64,000 bases of DNA from NCBI GenBank assembly GCA_003225175.1, contig QIBA01000064.1, positions 1 through 64,000 on the forward strand, in the 5' to 3' direction. Positions 17,318 to 24,942 of this stretch are shown one piece after another; the first letter of the stretch is position 1; every line of letters starts with the position of its first letter. The notes under the pieces were generated by a model, which had not been told where the DNA came from, did not search any database, and saw only the letters and a program-made list of their open reading frames with translations. The position numbers and the translations under genes are program-made. Source of the DNA: Acidobacteriota bacterium. Lineage in GTDB: Bacteria; Acidobacteriota; Terriglobia; Terriglobales; Acidobacteriaceae.

Positions 17318-18121
17318 TCACTTTCCTTTAGCTTGGATCGACAATAGCTCGACTTCAAAGATGAGCGTGGAGTTGGGTCCGATGTCAGCGCCGGCGCCTC
17401 GTTCGCCGTATGCCAGATCCGCGGGAATAAAGAGTTGCCACTTTGATCCGACTGGCATCAATTGAAGCGCCTCCGTCCATCCTTTTATAACTCCATTCAC
17501 GGCAAAGGTTGCTGGTTGTCCGCGCTTATAGGAGCTGTCAAATTCAGTGCCATTGATCAGCGTGCCGCGGTAATTGCAGGCCACGGAGTCAGTGGCGGAT
17601 GGCTTGGGTCCAGTGCCCTCTTTTAGAACCTTGTATTGCAGGCCGCTCGGCAGCGTGACCACGCCTTCTTTGCTCTTGTTTGCAGCGAGGAATTCCTCTC
17701 CTTCTTTCTTATTGGCTAGCCCAAGCTGCTGCGCCTTCTCCTGCTGTTTGGCGCGCATGCCATTTTGCAGTGTCGTCAGGGTAGCCATGGCTTCGTCGTC
17801 GGAGAGCAGCGGCTTGTTCCCACTGAGGACATCTTTCAATCCTTTAGCGACAATGTCTGGTTCCACTTGCAGCGATTGTCTCTGAACACTCTTCGCCATA
17901 CTCATACCGATCGCATAGCTGATTTTGTCCTGCTGCGTGCTGAGAGCAACCGGCTTAGGCTTGGCTGGCGGAGCCGGAGTACGTTTCGCAGTAGCCCTCT
18001 TCGTCGTGGTCGCAGGAGCTGGTGGAGAATTCTTCGCAGCCGTTTGCTGTGGAAACACGTTACCGAGCAGCACAATCGGTAATATCGATGAGCTCACAAA
18101 TGTGGCAAGCGGATTTTGCAT
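17318..18121 (-). CDS. FKBP-type peptidyl-prolyl isomerase (Mip-like), exported
   Basis: 267 residues from the ATG at 18121; a TTG eight codons earlier is also in frame but less likely. A hydrophobic export signal (about 8-22) is followed by a Pro/Ala/Lys-rich linker, an FKBP N-terminal dimerisation domain (about 62-150: DKISYAIGMSMAKSVQ) and a C-terminal FKBP domain with VACNYRGTLINGTEFDSSY, GVIKGWTEALQLMPVGSKW and IPADLAYGERG, all characteristic. It catalyses proline isomerisation and aids folding of envelope proteins. It converges with the small zinc-ribbon gene. Confidence 0.93.
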   Translation of the reverse strand: MQNPLATFVSSSILPIVLLGNVFPQQTAAKNSPPAPATTTKRATAKRTPAPPAKPKPVALSTQQDKISYAIGMSMAKSVQRQSLQVEPDIVAKGLKDVLSGNKPLLSDDEAMATLTTLQNGMRAKQQEKAQQLGLANKKEGEEFLAANKSKEGVVTLPSGLQYKVLKEGTGPKPSATDSVACNYRGTLINGTEFDSSYKRGQPATFAVNGVIKGWTEALQLMPVGSKWQLFIPADLAYGERGAGADIGPNSTLIFEVELLSIQAKGK

Positions 18122-18275
18122 TTCTCTATCCTCGCACGAGAACAAGCGAATTTAGGGGATCACACTTTGAGGAAGCGCAAAGACTTTGTCGCTCACGACC
18201 GCAATGCCGAATAGCAAGGCTGCCATACCGCAAGGTTGAACTATGTATCATGTTGGCTTCGCAGGAGGTGCGCGC

Positions 18276-19451
18276 ATGGGACGCAAACGGATTTTATTTA
18301 CTCTGTTCCTGACCTTATTCTTTGCAACCGTAGTTGCCCCGCGAGTATTCGCAGCGCAGCGCGTTGTTGACCTCACCGCGCAGGACGGTACGAAGCTCAA
18401 AGCAACATACTTCGGCGCTGACAAGCCCGGACCCGGAGTTTTGCTCTTGCATCAGTGCAACCGCCAACGAAAGGTTTGGGACGGACTGGCGCAGCAGCTG
18501 GCGACTTCCGGAATCAATGTCCTTACGTTGGATTACCGCGGCTTTGGAGAAAGCGGCGGTGTGCGTTTCGACAAAGCCACACCGCAGCAAGTACAAGAGC
18601 TTCAAGCCAAATGGCCCAACGACATCGATCTTGCATTGCAATATCTGCAGTCGCAGCCGGGGGTGAAGCGAGACACGATCGGCGTGGGTGGCGCCAGCTG
18701 CGGCGTCAACAATTCGGTTCAAACAGCGCGACGGCACGCAGAGGTGAAGTCGCTCGTGCTGCTCTCCGGAAACACCGATCTCAACGGCCGCAACTTTCTC
18801 CGCAATGACCAAACAGTGCCGGTGTTTTTAGCCTATGCCGATGATGACGAGTTCAAGCCGAGCATCACAGCCATCCAGTGGATCTACAGCCTCACCGCTA
18901 ATCCCAATAAGAAACTGGTGAGTTATCCAACTGGGGGACATGGTGCTGACATCTTTCCAGTACATCCCGATCTGCCGAAGCAAATAGTGGATTGGTACGT
19001 AACCACATTGACCTCGACTGCAAGAAAGCCGCCGGCGCGGAAAGAAGCAGTGACAATGCCAGAGAACATCCGCGTTCTTGATGATATTGATCAGCCTAGC
19101 GGCGCCGCGAAAGTCGAGCAGCGGTTGTCGGAGGCGCGTAAGCAGGATCCCAATGCCATGCTGTTCGACGAGGCCACAGTCAATTTCATTGGCTATGAGC
19201 ACATGCAATCAGGTGATGTAAAGAGTGCAATCGAGATTTTTAACTTGAACGTGAAGGCATTTCCAAAATCTCCGAACGTTTACGACAGCCTCAGTGATGC
19301 ATATGTTGCTGACGGACAGAAGCAACCGGCACAAGAGAATGCAAAAAAAGCTCTGCAATTGTTAGCTTCAGACACTGTTGACGATCAGCAACGAAAGACC
19401 GCAATCAAGGACAGCGCGGAGCAGAAACTCAAGCAGCTTGGAGTGCGATGA
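18276..19451 (+). CDS. Secreted alpha/beta hydrolase with TPR-like tail
   Basis: 391 residues from the ATG at 18276, which has AGGAGG 7 bases upstream and begins a clear signal peptide (LFTLFLTLFFATVVAPRVFA). The first ATG at 18243 is poorer. The hydrolase part has an oxyanion-region LLLHQCNRQRKVWDGLA, a GFGESGG turn, nucleophile motif GVGGASCGVN, an Asp in YADDDEF and a His in PTGGHGADIF, resembling dienelactone-hydrolase-like enzymes. Residues about 275-391 look like TPR helices (GDVKSAIEIFNLNVKAFPKSPNVYDSLSD has the spacing). Substrate unknown. Its 3' end overlaps the broken gene on the other strand. Confidence 0.82.
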   Translation: MGRKRILFTLFLTLFFATVVAPRVFAAQRVVDLTAQDGTKLKATYFGADKPGPGVLLLHQCNRQRKVWDGLAQQLATSGINVLTLDYRGFGESGGVRFDKATPQQVQELQAKWPNDIDLALQYLQSQPGVKRDTIGVGGASCGVNNSVQTARRHAEVKSLVLLSGNTDLNGRNFLRNDQTVPVFLAYADDDEFKPSITAIQWIYSLTANPNKKLVSYPTGGHGADIFPVHPDLPKQIVDWYVTTLTSTARKPPARKEAVTMPENIRVLDDIDQPSGAAKVEQRLSEARKQDPNAMLFDEATVNFIGYEHMQSGDVKSAIEIFNLNVKAFPKSPNVYDSLSDAYVADGQKQPAQENAKKALQLLASDTVDDQQRKTAIKDSAEQKLKQLGVR

Positions 19452-19825
19452 GCAATTCCGTAACGGCGGGAGCTATGAAAAACAATTTCCATGAGATCAC
19501 TGCCATGACGATGTAGTTACACAGAAACAGAACCACAACCCGGCTTGGCTAAAGCAGAGTTCGTCTTCATCACTCGTGCCAGCTGCCAAAACAGGACAGC
19601 CTGAACCAACAGCGCGAGGGTGATAAAGAGGCCATAGCCGAAAAAGAAATCCCAGTAGCTTCGCATGGAGCCCATTACGTCAAAGCGGCGAGGTTTCATG
19701 GTTTCAATTACGGAAGCTTCCTCAGCTCCGTGCTTGGGCCCGGCAAGAACTCCGCCTATGGTATGCAGGATGCAGTGAATCAGGGTCAGAAGAGAAGCGA
19801 TTCGCAGAAACAGTGTCGGCTTCAT
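19429..19825 (-). pseudogene. Membrane protein gene with a frameshift
   Basis: The intact reading frame from the ATG at 19825 gives 102 residues (FLRIASLLTLIHCILHTIGG start, hydrophobic helix at about 58-85) and stops at 19517. Shifting by one base near 19540-19550 restores a protein-like continuation: SRVVVLFLCNYIVMAVISWK followed by LFFIAPAVTELLIALQAA, stopping at 19429. The combined length, 397 bases, is one more than a multiple of three, as a single-base change predicts. The joined protein would have four helices and resembles a family of about 130-150-residue membrane proteins (LIC_13387-like, from memory). It could be decay or a sequencing error. The restored end overlaps the opposite hydrolase gene by 23 bases. 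Confidence 0.75.
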
Positions 19826-19904
19826 AAAGGACCAGTCCTTAATGGGATCATCATCCCGGTCTTCACGGATGCTCAGCACTGCGAAGCTGGGCGAGGAACG
19901 AGCA

Positions 19905-20243
19905 CTATTCTGAAAATGTCATGATCGGCCTGACTTCAATCGAGCCGAAACGCGCCCCCGGAATCTTGGCTGCTATCTGCGTAGCCTGGTTGATGTCCTT
20001 TGCCTCAATCAGATAGAAGCCGCCTAACTGCTCTTTAGTTTCGGCGAATGGTCCATCAGTGTTCGCAGTTTTGCCGTTTCGCACGCGAACCGTCTTGGCC
20101 GTGTTCGTCGGCTGCAGAGCATTGCCACCTTTTATGTTCTTGCCGAACTCCTTGCCGAATGCCTGATACTCGTTGATTTCAGCCTTGTCATAGCCATGAC
20201 TGAAGCGCTTTTCGTTTTCATAAATCAGCAGCAGATATTGCAC
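19905..20243 (-). CDS. YCII-related (DGPF) domain protein
   Basis: 112 residues from the GTG at 20243, the expected family start (VQYLLLIYENEK) with GGAGG ten bases upstream; the longer frame is rejected. The signature TDGPFAETKEQLGGFYLIEA and closing GSIEVRPIM identify the YCII/DGPF fold, a small ferredoxin-like dimer often encoded next to ECF sigma factors. Its start lies inside the end of the sigma-like gene (26-base overlap), so the two are translationally coupled. Biochemical role unknown. Confidence 0.88.
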   Translation of the reverse strand: MQYLLLIYENEKRFSHGYDKAEINEYQAFGKEFGKNIKGGNALQPTNTAKTVRVRNGKTANTDGPFAETKEQLGGFYLIEAKDINQATQIAAKIPGARFGSIEVRPIMTFSE

Positions 20244-20796
20244 GGACTGGTTTCCTCCCATAAAGCATTTGAATTGAGCCATCAAGATCCCCGAGATGCT
20301 TCAGCGCCTGAGTTCGCGCTGCCATGATTCCCGACCGCGACCGGTTCAGCAGAACGGCACATTCATGGTCTGAATAGCCCTCCAGCAGTGACATGACGAA
20401 TACAAAGCGCTCCAGCGCATCGAGTCGAATGACTGCCGCAAGCGGACTGTCCGCAATGAAATTCCAGTCACCGTTTGTGGGCGGAGTGGAAGCTTGCAGT
20501 TCCGCTCCACCTGGAGAAAAGACGGTGCGGATCGCGTTCGTGATGATCGCCCGGCGGCTCCAGGCGTACGCCCAATCCTTGAATACTGGATTTCCCTTGA
20601 TGCAATCGTCCAGCCCTGCGACGAAGCATCGCTCTGCCAGCCCGGCCTCCGCGGTCAGAAGCAGCGATAGCGCGTACAATCCGCGCATATCATCTTTAAA
20701 TAGCCGACAAAAATCGGTCTCGGTTGTATAGGCGGCGACAGCTTCGGTCCAACCTCTGGTCCTATCTAAGTTATGCACTTCTCCCACCCATCCCAT
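20218..20796 (-). CDS. Divergent ECF sigma-like protein
   Basis: 192 residues from the ATG at 20796, with GAGGAAG upstream; earlier in-frame codons are rejected. The C-terminal part (about 145-175) reads as a sigma region 4 helix-turn-helix: ERFVFVMSLLEGYSDHECAV then LLNRSRSGIMAARTQAL. The N-terminal part aligns only loosely with region 2 (LYALSLLLTAEAGLAERCFV), lacks the usual acidic EDLVQE core-binding pattern, and has WSRRAIITNAI in place of the typical region 2.4. It may be a sigma factor with altered core binding or a sigma-derived regulator. It overlaps the YCII gene, the partner normally seen with ECF42-type sigma factors. Confidence 0.7.
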   Translation of the reverse strand: MGWVGEVHNLDRTRGWTEAVAAYTTETDFCRLFKDDMRGLYALSLLLTAEAGLAERCFVAGLDDCIKGNPVFKDWAYAWSRRAIITNAIRTVFSPGGAELQASTPPTNGDWNFIADSPLAAVIRLDALERFVFVMSLLEGYSDHECAVLLNRSRSGIMAARTQALKHLGDLDGSIQMLYGRKPVRAISAADL

Positions 20797-21214
20797 TTTC
20801 AGATCTTCCTCTCCCAAACTGCAGTCCGTTATCAGTACAACGTTCGGCACAGGGCAAAATCGACGTGGCGTTGAATGACGAAAGCAGCTTTTTTCTCGAC
20901 CCACGTTATATCGAACATATCGAACCTAACTTGGATTGTGATCCGGTCCAATAGATTCAGACTTAACTGAAGCTTGATTGCTCCTAAACGCATAACGCTC
21001 GCGGTTTCAGAAGCTTGACTGACAAGCTTGCTGGAAAAAAGTTGTAGGTAACCGAGTGCTGGGCGTTCTTGCCGAGGCTATGGGAGGCTCAGGCAGTTTC
21101 GTAAGGCTGGGCGGGGCGCCCGGGCGCGCCGTTTTAAGACTTTTGTGGTATTCAATGATTGAGTCCGAGCTTCGACGCTTAGACGTTGCAGCTACACACC
21201 CGGAGGAATGGAGC
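20797..21214. other. Intergenic region between divergent sigma-like and YCII genes
   Basis: 418 bases. Contains the 9-bp tandem repeat at 20908-20925 and the ribosome site GGAGGA (21202-21207) of the YCII gene at 21215. GC-rich GGGGCGCCCGGGCGCGCC lies near 21113. No gene supported. Confidence 0.5.
20908..20925. repeat. Perfect 9-bp tandem repeat
   Basis: ATATCGAAC repeated twice without a gap, about 112 bases upstream of the sigma-like gene. Possible regulator half-sites, since 9 bp is close to one helical turn. Confidence 0.5.
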
Positions 21215-21571
21215 TTGAAATTCGTTTGCCTTGTCTACGGTGAGGAGAAACATGTCGGGGCCATGACGGATGACGAGTGTATGGCTTACGATCAAGCGCT
21301 GCGAAACGCCGGTCGATGTCTCGCCTCGGAGGCGCTTCAGCCCGTCCGCACTGCCAAGACAGTGCGTGTTCGCCAGGGAAGGGTCTCGGTTATCGATGGT
21401 CCCTTCACGGAAACGAAGGAGTGTCTGGCGGGTTTCTACTTAATCGACGCCAAAGACATCGACGAAGCGATTCAGATCGCCTCAGAAATTCCGCCAGCGC
21501 ATGTCGGCAGCATCGAAATAAGGCCGATCAGAGAGCTGACGAGCACCACTGGGGAACGAAGGCAGTTGTAG
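21215..21571 (+). CDS. YCII-related (DGPF) domain protein, second copy
   Basis: 118 residues from a TTG at 21215. The family start KFVCLVYGEEK begins there and GGAGGA (21202-21207) is ideally placed, whereas the longer frame starting at 21056 adds unrelated sequence. DGPFTETKECLAGFYLIDA and GSIEIRPIREL match the YCII/DGPF signature. It is a paralogue of the protein at 19905-20243 and points away from it, with the sigma-like gene between. Probably soluble and cytoplasmic; activity unknown. Confidence 0.82.
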   Translation: MKFVCLVYGEEKHVGAMTDDECMAYDQALRNAGRCLASEALQPVRTAKTVRVRQGRVSVIDGPFTETKECLAGFYLIDAKDIDEAIQIASEIPPAHVGSIEIRPIRELTSTTGERRQL

Positions 21572-21581
21572 CGGAGCAGTC

Positions 21582-21743
21582 AAGGAGAACCGGCCGCCCC
21601 GGCCGTGGGTTTGTTTGGAACTGCTATGCAGCATTTCTATTCTCGAAAATCGTAGTCATGCCAGTATCGGAAACGTTGTCCTGAAGCCCCGGCAGCATGG
21701 AAGACCGAAGGAAACACACGGCCGGGGGCGGCCGGTTCTCCTT
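21582..21743. repeat. REPIN-like element, copy 1
   Basis: Two inverted arms, 21582-21607 and 21717-21743, complementary except for one base in a C-run, enclosing about 110 bases. Each arm contains GAACCGGCCGCCCC. Same core and same overall size as the element at 43067-43223. It lies between the second YCII gene and the PHP gene, a span with no supported gene. Confidence 0.8.
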
Positions 21744-21874
21744 TACTCTTCTACTCTTCGCGGTTGCGCCATGCGATTCTGCTGAGCTTACTCTTCGCGG
21801 TTGCGCAATGCGGTTCTGCTGAGCTCTTTCCTCCGTAGTGCCATTTGGCATCTCACGATTCGGGACGCTTCCGA

Positions 21875-23098
21875 ATGTCGAGACCTGGAGCAAAGACGAT
21901 TACGAATGCCGACATCGCAGAGCTGCTGGCGCAAGAGGCTCTGACGGCGAAGATGCCGGCGCAGAAGGCGTTGCGGCGGGCTTCGCGGCGGGCATTGTTC
22001 TGGGGCGAGGAGGCTGCTGATATTCATCAGCAGGGACGATCTCTCACCGAATTAACCGCTGTGGGTCCTTATATTGCACGTCTCATTTCGGGATGGATCG
22101 AGGAGTCGCCGGAGGTTCCAGAGGCGCCGGATATTCGTCGCGGATTTCTCACATTGACGGAAGCTCGGGCTATCTTGATCTCTAATCCGGGTTGGCTTCC
22201 GCAAAATCTTTCGGCTTCGACCGGCAATTCACCAAGGCGCAAAACCCCGAGCCGTGTTGGGAAATCGCTCGGAAACCCCCGTGGAGATACTACCGATGGC
22301 CTAATCAAAGGCGACCTGCAGATGCATACCACTTGGAGCGACGGCGAGGGGACCATCGCCGAGATGGCGGCTGCGGCTCTGGAGCGCGGATACGAATACA
22401 TCGCGATCACCGATCATTCCAAGGGACTGAAGATCGCCGGGGGCATCGATGAGGTGCAACTTCGGCGTCAGGAGGAGGAAATCGCCGAGGTCAACGAAGG
22501 GTTCCGGAGGAGCGGGCGCAAGTTCGTCGTGCTGCGGTCGATTGAATTGAACCTGAATCCGCGGGGCGAAGGCGATATGGAACAATCGTGCTTTCCCCAT
22601 TTGGATATAGTCCTGGGATGTTTTCACTCCTCGCTGCGCACGAAGGAAGATCGGACGGCGCGGTACATCGCTGCGCTGCGCAATCCGGCGATCCAGATCC
22701 TTGGTCATCCGCGTGGCCGGGTTTACAACTTTCGCCTTGGACTCACGGCCGAGTGGGAGGATGTCTTTGACGAAGCTGCGCGGCTGGACAAAGCGGTCGA
22801 GATCGACGGCTATCCTGACCGACAGGACCTCAACGTTGACCTGCTGCACATCGCGCGGAAAGCAGGCTGCCGCATTTCGCTGGGCACCGACTCTCATGGA
22901 CCAGGCCAGCTGGCATTTATGGAATACTCGGCCGCAGCTGCGCTACAGGCGGGAATCCCGCGGGATCGCATTTTGAACTTCATGGGCGTGGACGAGCTGC
23001 TTGGGTGGGTTCAACAGGTACGAGAGGGTATGTCCAGAAAAATGTTTTCACCACGGAGACACGGAGTCGCGCAGGAGCGTCAAGCGGGTTCCTGGTGA
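21875..23098 (+). CDS. PHP-domain phosphoesterase, PolX-like C-terminal half
   Basis: 407 residues from the ATG at 21875 (an upstream ATG at 21845 is possible). The N-terminus (about 10-75) is helical with a helix-hairpin-helix-like LTELTAVGPYIARLISGWI. The PHP domain (about 145-385) carries metal-binding motifs DLQMHTTWSDG, AITDHSKGLKI, ILGHPRGR and LGTDSHG. This matches the phosphoesterase half of bacterial PolX without the polymerase core, so 3'-exonuclease or phosphatase activity is expected rather than DNA synthesis. The last 18 or so residues are encoded by a dispersed CCACGGAGACACGGAG repeat that supplies the stop. Confidence 0.85.
   Translation: MSRPGAKTITNADIAELLAQEALTAKMPAQKALRRASRRALFWGEEAADIHQQGRSLTELTAVGPYIARLISGWIEESPEVPEAPDIRRGFLTLTEARAILISNPGWLPQNLSASTGNSPRRKTPSRVGKSLGNPRGDTTDGLIKGDLQMHTTWSDGEGTIAEMAAAALERGYEYIAITDHSKGLKIAGGIDEVQLRRQEEEIAEVNEGFRRSGRKFVVLRSIELNLNPRGEGDMEQSCFPHLDIVLGCFHSSLRTKEDRTARYIAALRNPAIQILGHPRGRVYNFRLGLTAEWEDVFDEAARLDKAVEIDGYPDRQDLNVDLLHIARKAGCRISLGTDSHGPGQLAFMEYSAAAALQAGIPRDRILNFMGVDELLGWVQQVREGMSRKMFSPRRHGVAQERQAGSW
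23048..23066. repeat. CACGGAGACACGGAG-type dispersed repeat
   Basis: TCACCACGGAGACACGGAG inside the 3' end of the PHP gene. Related copies lie at 40328-40358 and 50156-50298. Confidence 0.7.
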
Positions 23099-23185
23099 AA
23101 GAGCCTTACCGGCAGCAATCAAGCCCTGCGCATGGCGGAGGATTCTGCGGCCAACATCGGGCTCAGAATGACAGTTAAAGAGAAC

Positions 23186-23835
23186 CTACCGTGTGTCGGG
23201 ACGGCCTGCTATGCCGGAGCTTTCGGCAGCCGAGGCCATCGTTCTTGCGGAGATCGCCTGCAGCCGTTCCCTCATTGCTCTTGATTGCTGGGAGGAGAAG
23301 AGAAGCCGGCCACGTTCCAGGGCGCTTACTTCCTCCGCCTGCCAATAGCCGCGCATGATTCCCATACTGGAATGGGAATTCAGGCCCAGCAGCACGTGGC
23401 CGATCTCGTGGGCCATTACATGGGCTAACACAAGATCAGGCGGTACCCCCCAGTCATGGCGGAGCTCCTCAAGTCTGTCGTAGTAAACGTCTGTGTACTG
23501 TCCGATGCCGTCTCTTCCGAGAAACGCAGCGCCAAAGACATCGTCCTTAAGCCTCTGTGTTCCGGGCACAATTTGAACGATCGCATCCCCCATTTCGGGC
23601 AGACCGGTGCAATTCGTCCCAGGGCTGCCGGCGATTGAGCAGTTCACCCAGTTTGCGTGCAAGCCTGAAAGATGAAAGAGCCGCGACGCTTTCTGTTCTG
23701 CCTGAACCAGAACTGCACCTGGAACTCGCGCCTGGTTGTAAACGTAGATGTTTAGGGACTGCTCTCTGCCGGAATGAGCCCGACAGAGAGCGCCGTCAGT
23801 GGAACGAGAAATAAAAGATGGAATCGATTTGCCAC
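23186..23835 (-). pseudogene. Secreted HExxH metalloprotease gene with a 2-base frameshift
   Basis: The main frame (23186-23662 and open further upstream) encodes VLAHVMAHEIGHVLLGLNSH, a zincin HExxH motif with downstream GIMRGYW. Reading back, the frame continues through NIYVYNQARVPGAVLVQAEQ without a start. In another frame a GTG at 23835 opens a clean signal peptide (FHLLFLVPLTALSVGLIPA) that hits a stop at about 23754. Removing two bases at an AGAGAG run near 23760-23766 joins the two parts into one exported protein of about 215 residues. The total length (650) is two more than a multiple of three. It is either decayed, switched off by dinucleotide slippage, or a sequencing error. Confidence 0.75.
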
Positions 23836-24020
23836 AACAAGCACCTCGTCGGCGTGCTCAAGATCGATCCCGGCGGTGGGTACCTCAATGGCGGGGCAAT
23901 CACCGTCAACCTAAATTTGGGTAACGAGATAACTTGCTCAACGTCAAAAACTTGGAAGCTTCGGTCACTTGGCCGAATCCAATGGGACGGTGTTAGAGTC
24001 TGCTTCTTTGTGGGGTGACA

Positions 24021-24167
24021 ATGGCGGTAACCAGCGCGAACGAGTTGCCCACGTTCCGCTTTGGGACTTTCGAAGTGGATCTACGGGCGGGAGAGCTGCG
24101 CCGCAACGGCTCGCGCATCCGCCTGCAGGTAAACATGGAATCGGAAAATTCCCTGGTGTTCGGTTAA
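24021..24167 (+). pseudogene. Truncated winged-helix regulator fragment
   Basis: 48 codons from an ATG. The first 36 residues (FRFGTFEVDLRAGELRRNGS then RIRLQ) match the start of the CadC/OmpR-like DNA-binding domains that acidobacteria fuse to TPR or WD40-like repeats. Similarity stops abruptly at about 24128 and a stop follows at 24165. The rest of the gene is missing from the following sequence, so this is a 3' deletion remnant. Confidence 0.75.
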
Positions 24168-24247
24168 ATTTTGAGTCCTCGCGAGAACCTGAACGAACCT
24201 GTTCGCGCTCGTGGCCTACGCTGAAAATTCCTAAGCGCCCTCAGCAA

Positions 24248-24418
24248 TCATTCTTCCGAGAGCAGCTTGCTCAGAGTCTGCTTGTGCTTGGATTCTTTGC
24301 GCGACTCCTTAAGCGTCGGGATTCTCTGCACGGGCGGCGGCGAGCCGATCATTTCTCTTGCCATGGACTTCACCGCTTTCGTCGCGCTGAATTTCTTCTT
24401 CTTTTTCCGCGTTGCCAT
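24248..24418 (-). CDS. Small Lys-rich protein (56 residues)
   Basis: Short gene found by reading the minus strand. It starts MATRKKKKKFSATKAVKSMA, continues with IGSPPPVQRIPTLKESRK and ends KQTLSKLLSEE. Very basic N-terminus, helical middle, no signal or membrane segment. Proteins of this shape (poly-Lys start, closing TLxKLLSE) recur in acidobacteria as I remember them and may be nucleic-acid or ribosome associated; that is inference. The complementary strand looks non-coding. Confidence 0.65.
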   Translation of the reverse strand: MATRKKKKKFSATKAVKSMAREMIGSPPPVQRIPTLKESRKESKHKQTLSKLLSEE

Positions 24419-24490
24419 CGCTGCGCCGCCTGCCTACGGAACTCTGGCATTATGCAATAATCGCCTGTTGCCGGACGCACCGGAGGGCTT

Positions 24491-24766
24491 GTGGAAGAAC
24501 GCGAGATGTTCGATGAGAAGGACCAGAAGCGCTCCCACAATCTCACCTGCCCCCATTGCCGCCAGCCTGGGGATTACGAGCTCTCGTGGCTAGTACGCAC
24601 TAAAAAGCGCCAGCTTCCACCGCGTGCGGATGAGCGCGATCGCGCCAAGTTTGCGAAAGCGCGGTCGTACATGGTCCGCAAAGACGACATGGTCGCATGC
24701 AAGAACATGCGCTGCCGCAAGCGCTTCGAAGTCGCCGGCGTTCAATCTGTGGCGTTCTTGGAATAG
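24491..24766 (+). CDS. Small zinc-finger-like protein
   Basis: 91 residues with a GTG start 4 bases after GGAGG; an ATG five codons later lacks a ribosome site. Two cysteine pairs, CPHC (about 20-23) and CKNMRC (about 70-75), are spaced as a zinc ribbon, with a basic segment between (RADERDRAKFAKARSYMVRK). The closing FEVAGVQSVAFLE resembles the last strand of a ribbon domain. Likely a small nucleic-acid or protein binding zinc protein; no specific family recognised. Confidence 0.65.
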   Translation: MEEREMFDEKDQKRSHNLTCPHCRQPGDYELSWLVRTKKRQLPPRADERDRAKFAKARSYMVRKDDMVACKNMRCRKRFEVAGVQSVAFLE

Positions 24767-24865
24767 GAAATGTAAGCGTTTGCCATTCCGAACCTCCGCC
24801 GAGGAATGTCTACATTACTGTTTCCAATTTCGAGTAGCGTTCGGTACGCAGTTTTGGAGTCCGTA

Positions 24866-24893
24866 GGGATTCCTCCCTTCGGTCGGAATCACA
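24866..24893. repeat. GGATTCC/GGAATC hairpin repeat
   Basis: AGGGATTCCTCCCTTCGGTC followed by GGAATCACA forms a small hairpin. A related hairpin with the same flanks (GGGATTCCTC...TTCGGAATCACA) is at 44530-44566. Confidence 0.5.
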
Positions 24894-24942
24894 AACAGGC
24901 CAGCGTCTTCTCATTTATACTCACCAGTTTGCTCAAAAGGTT

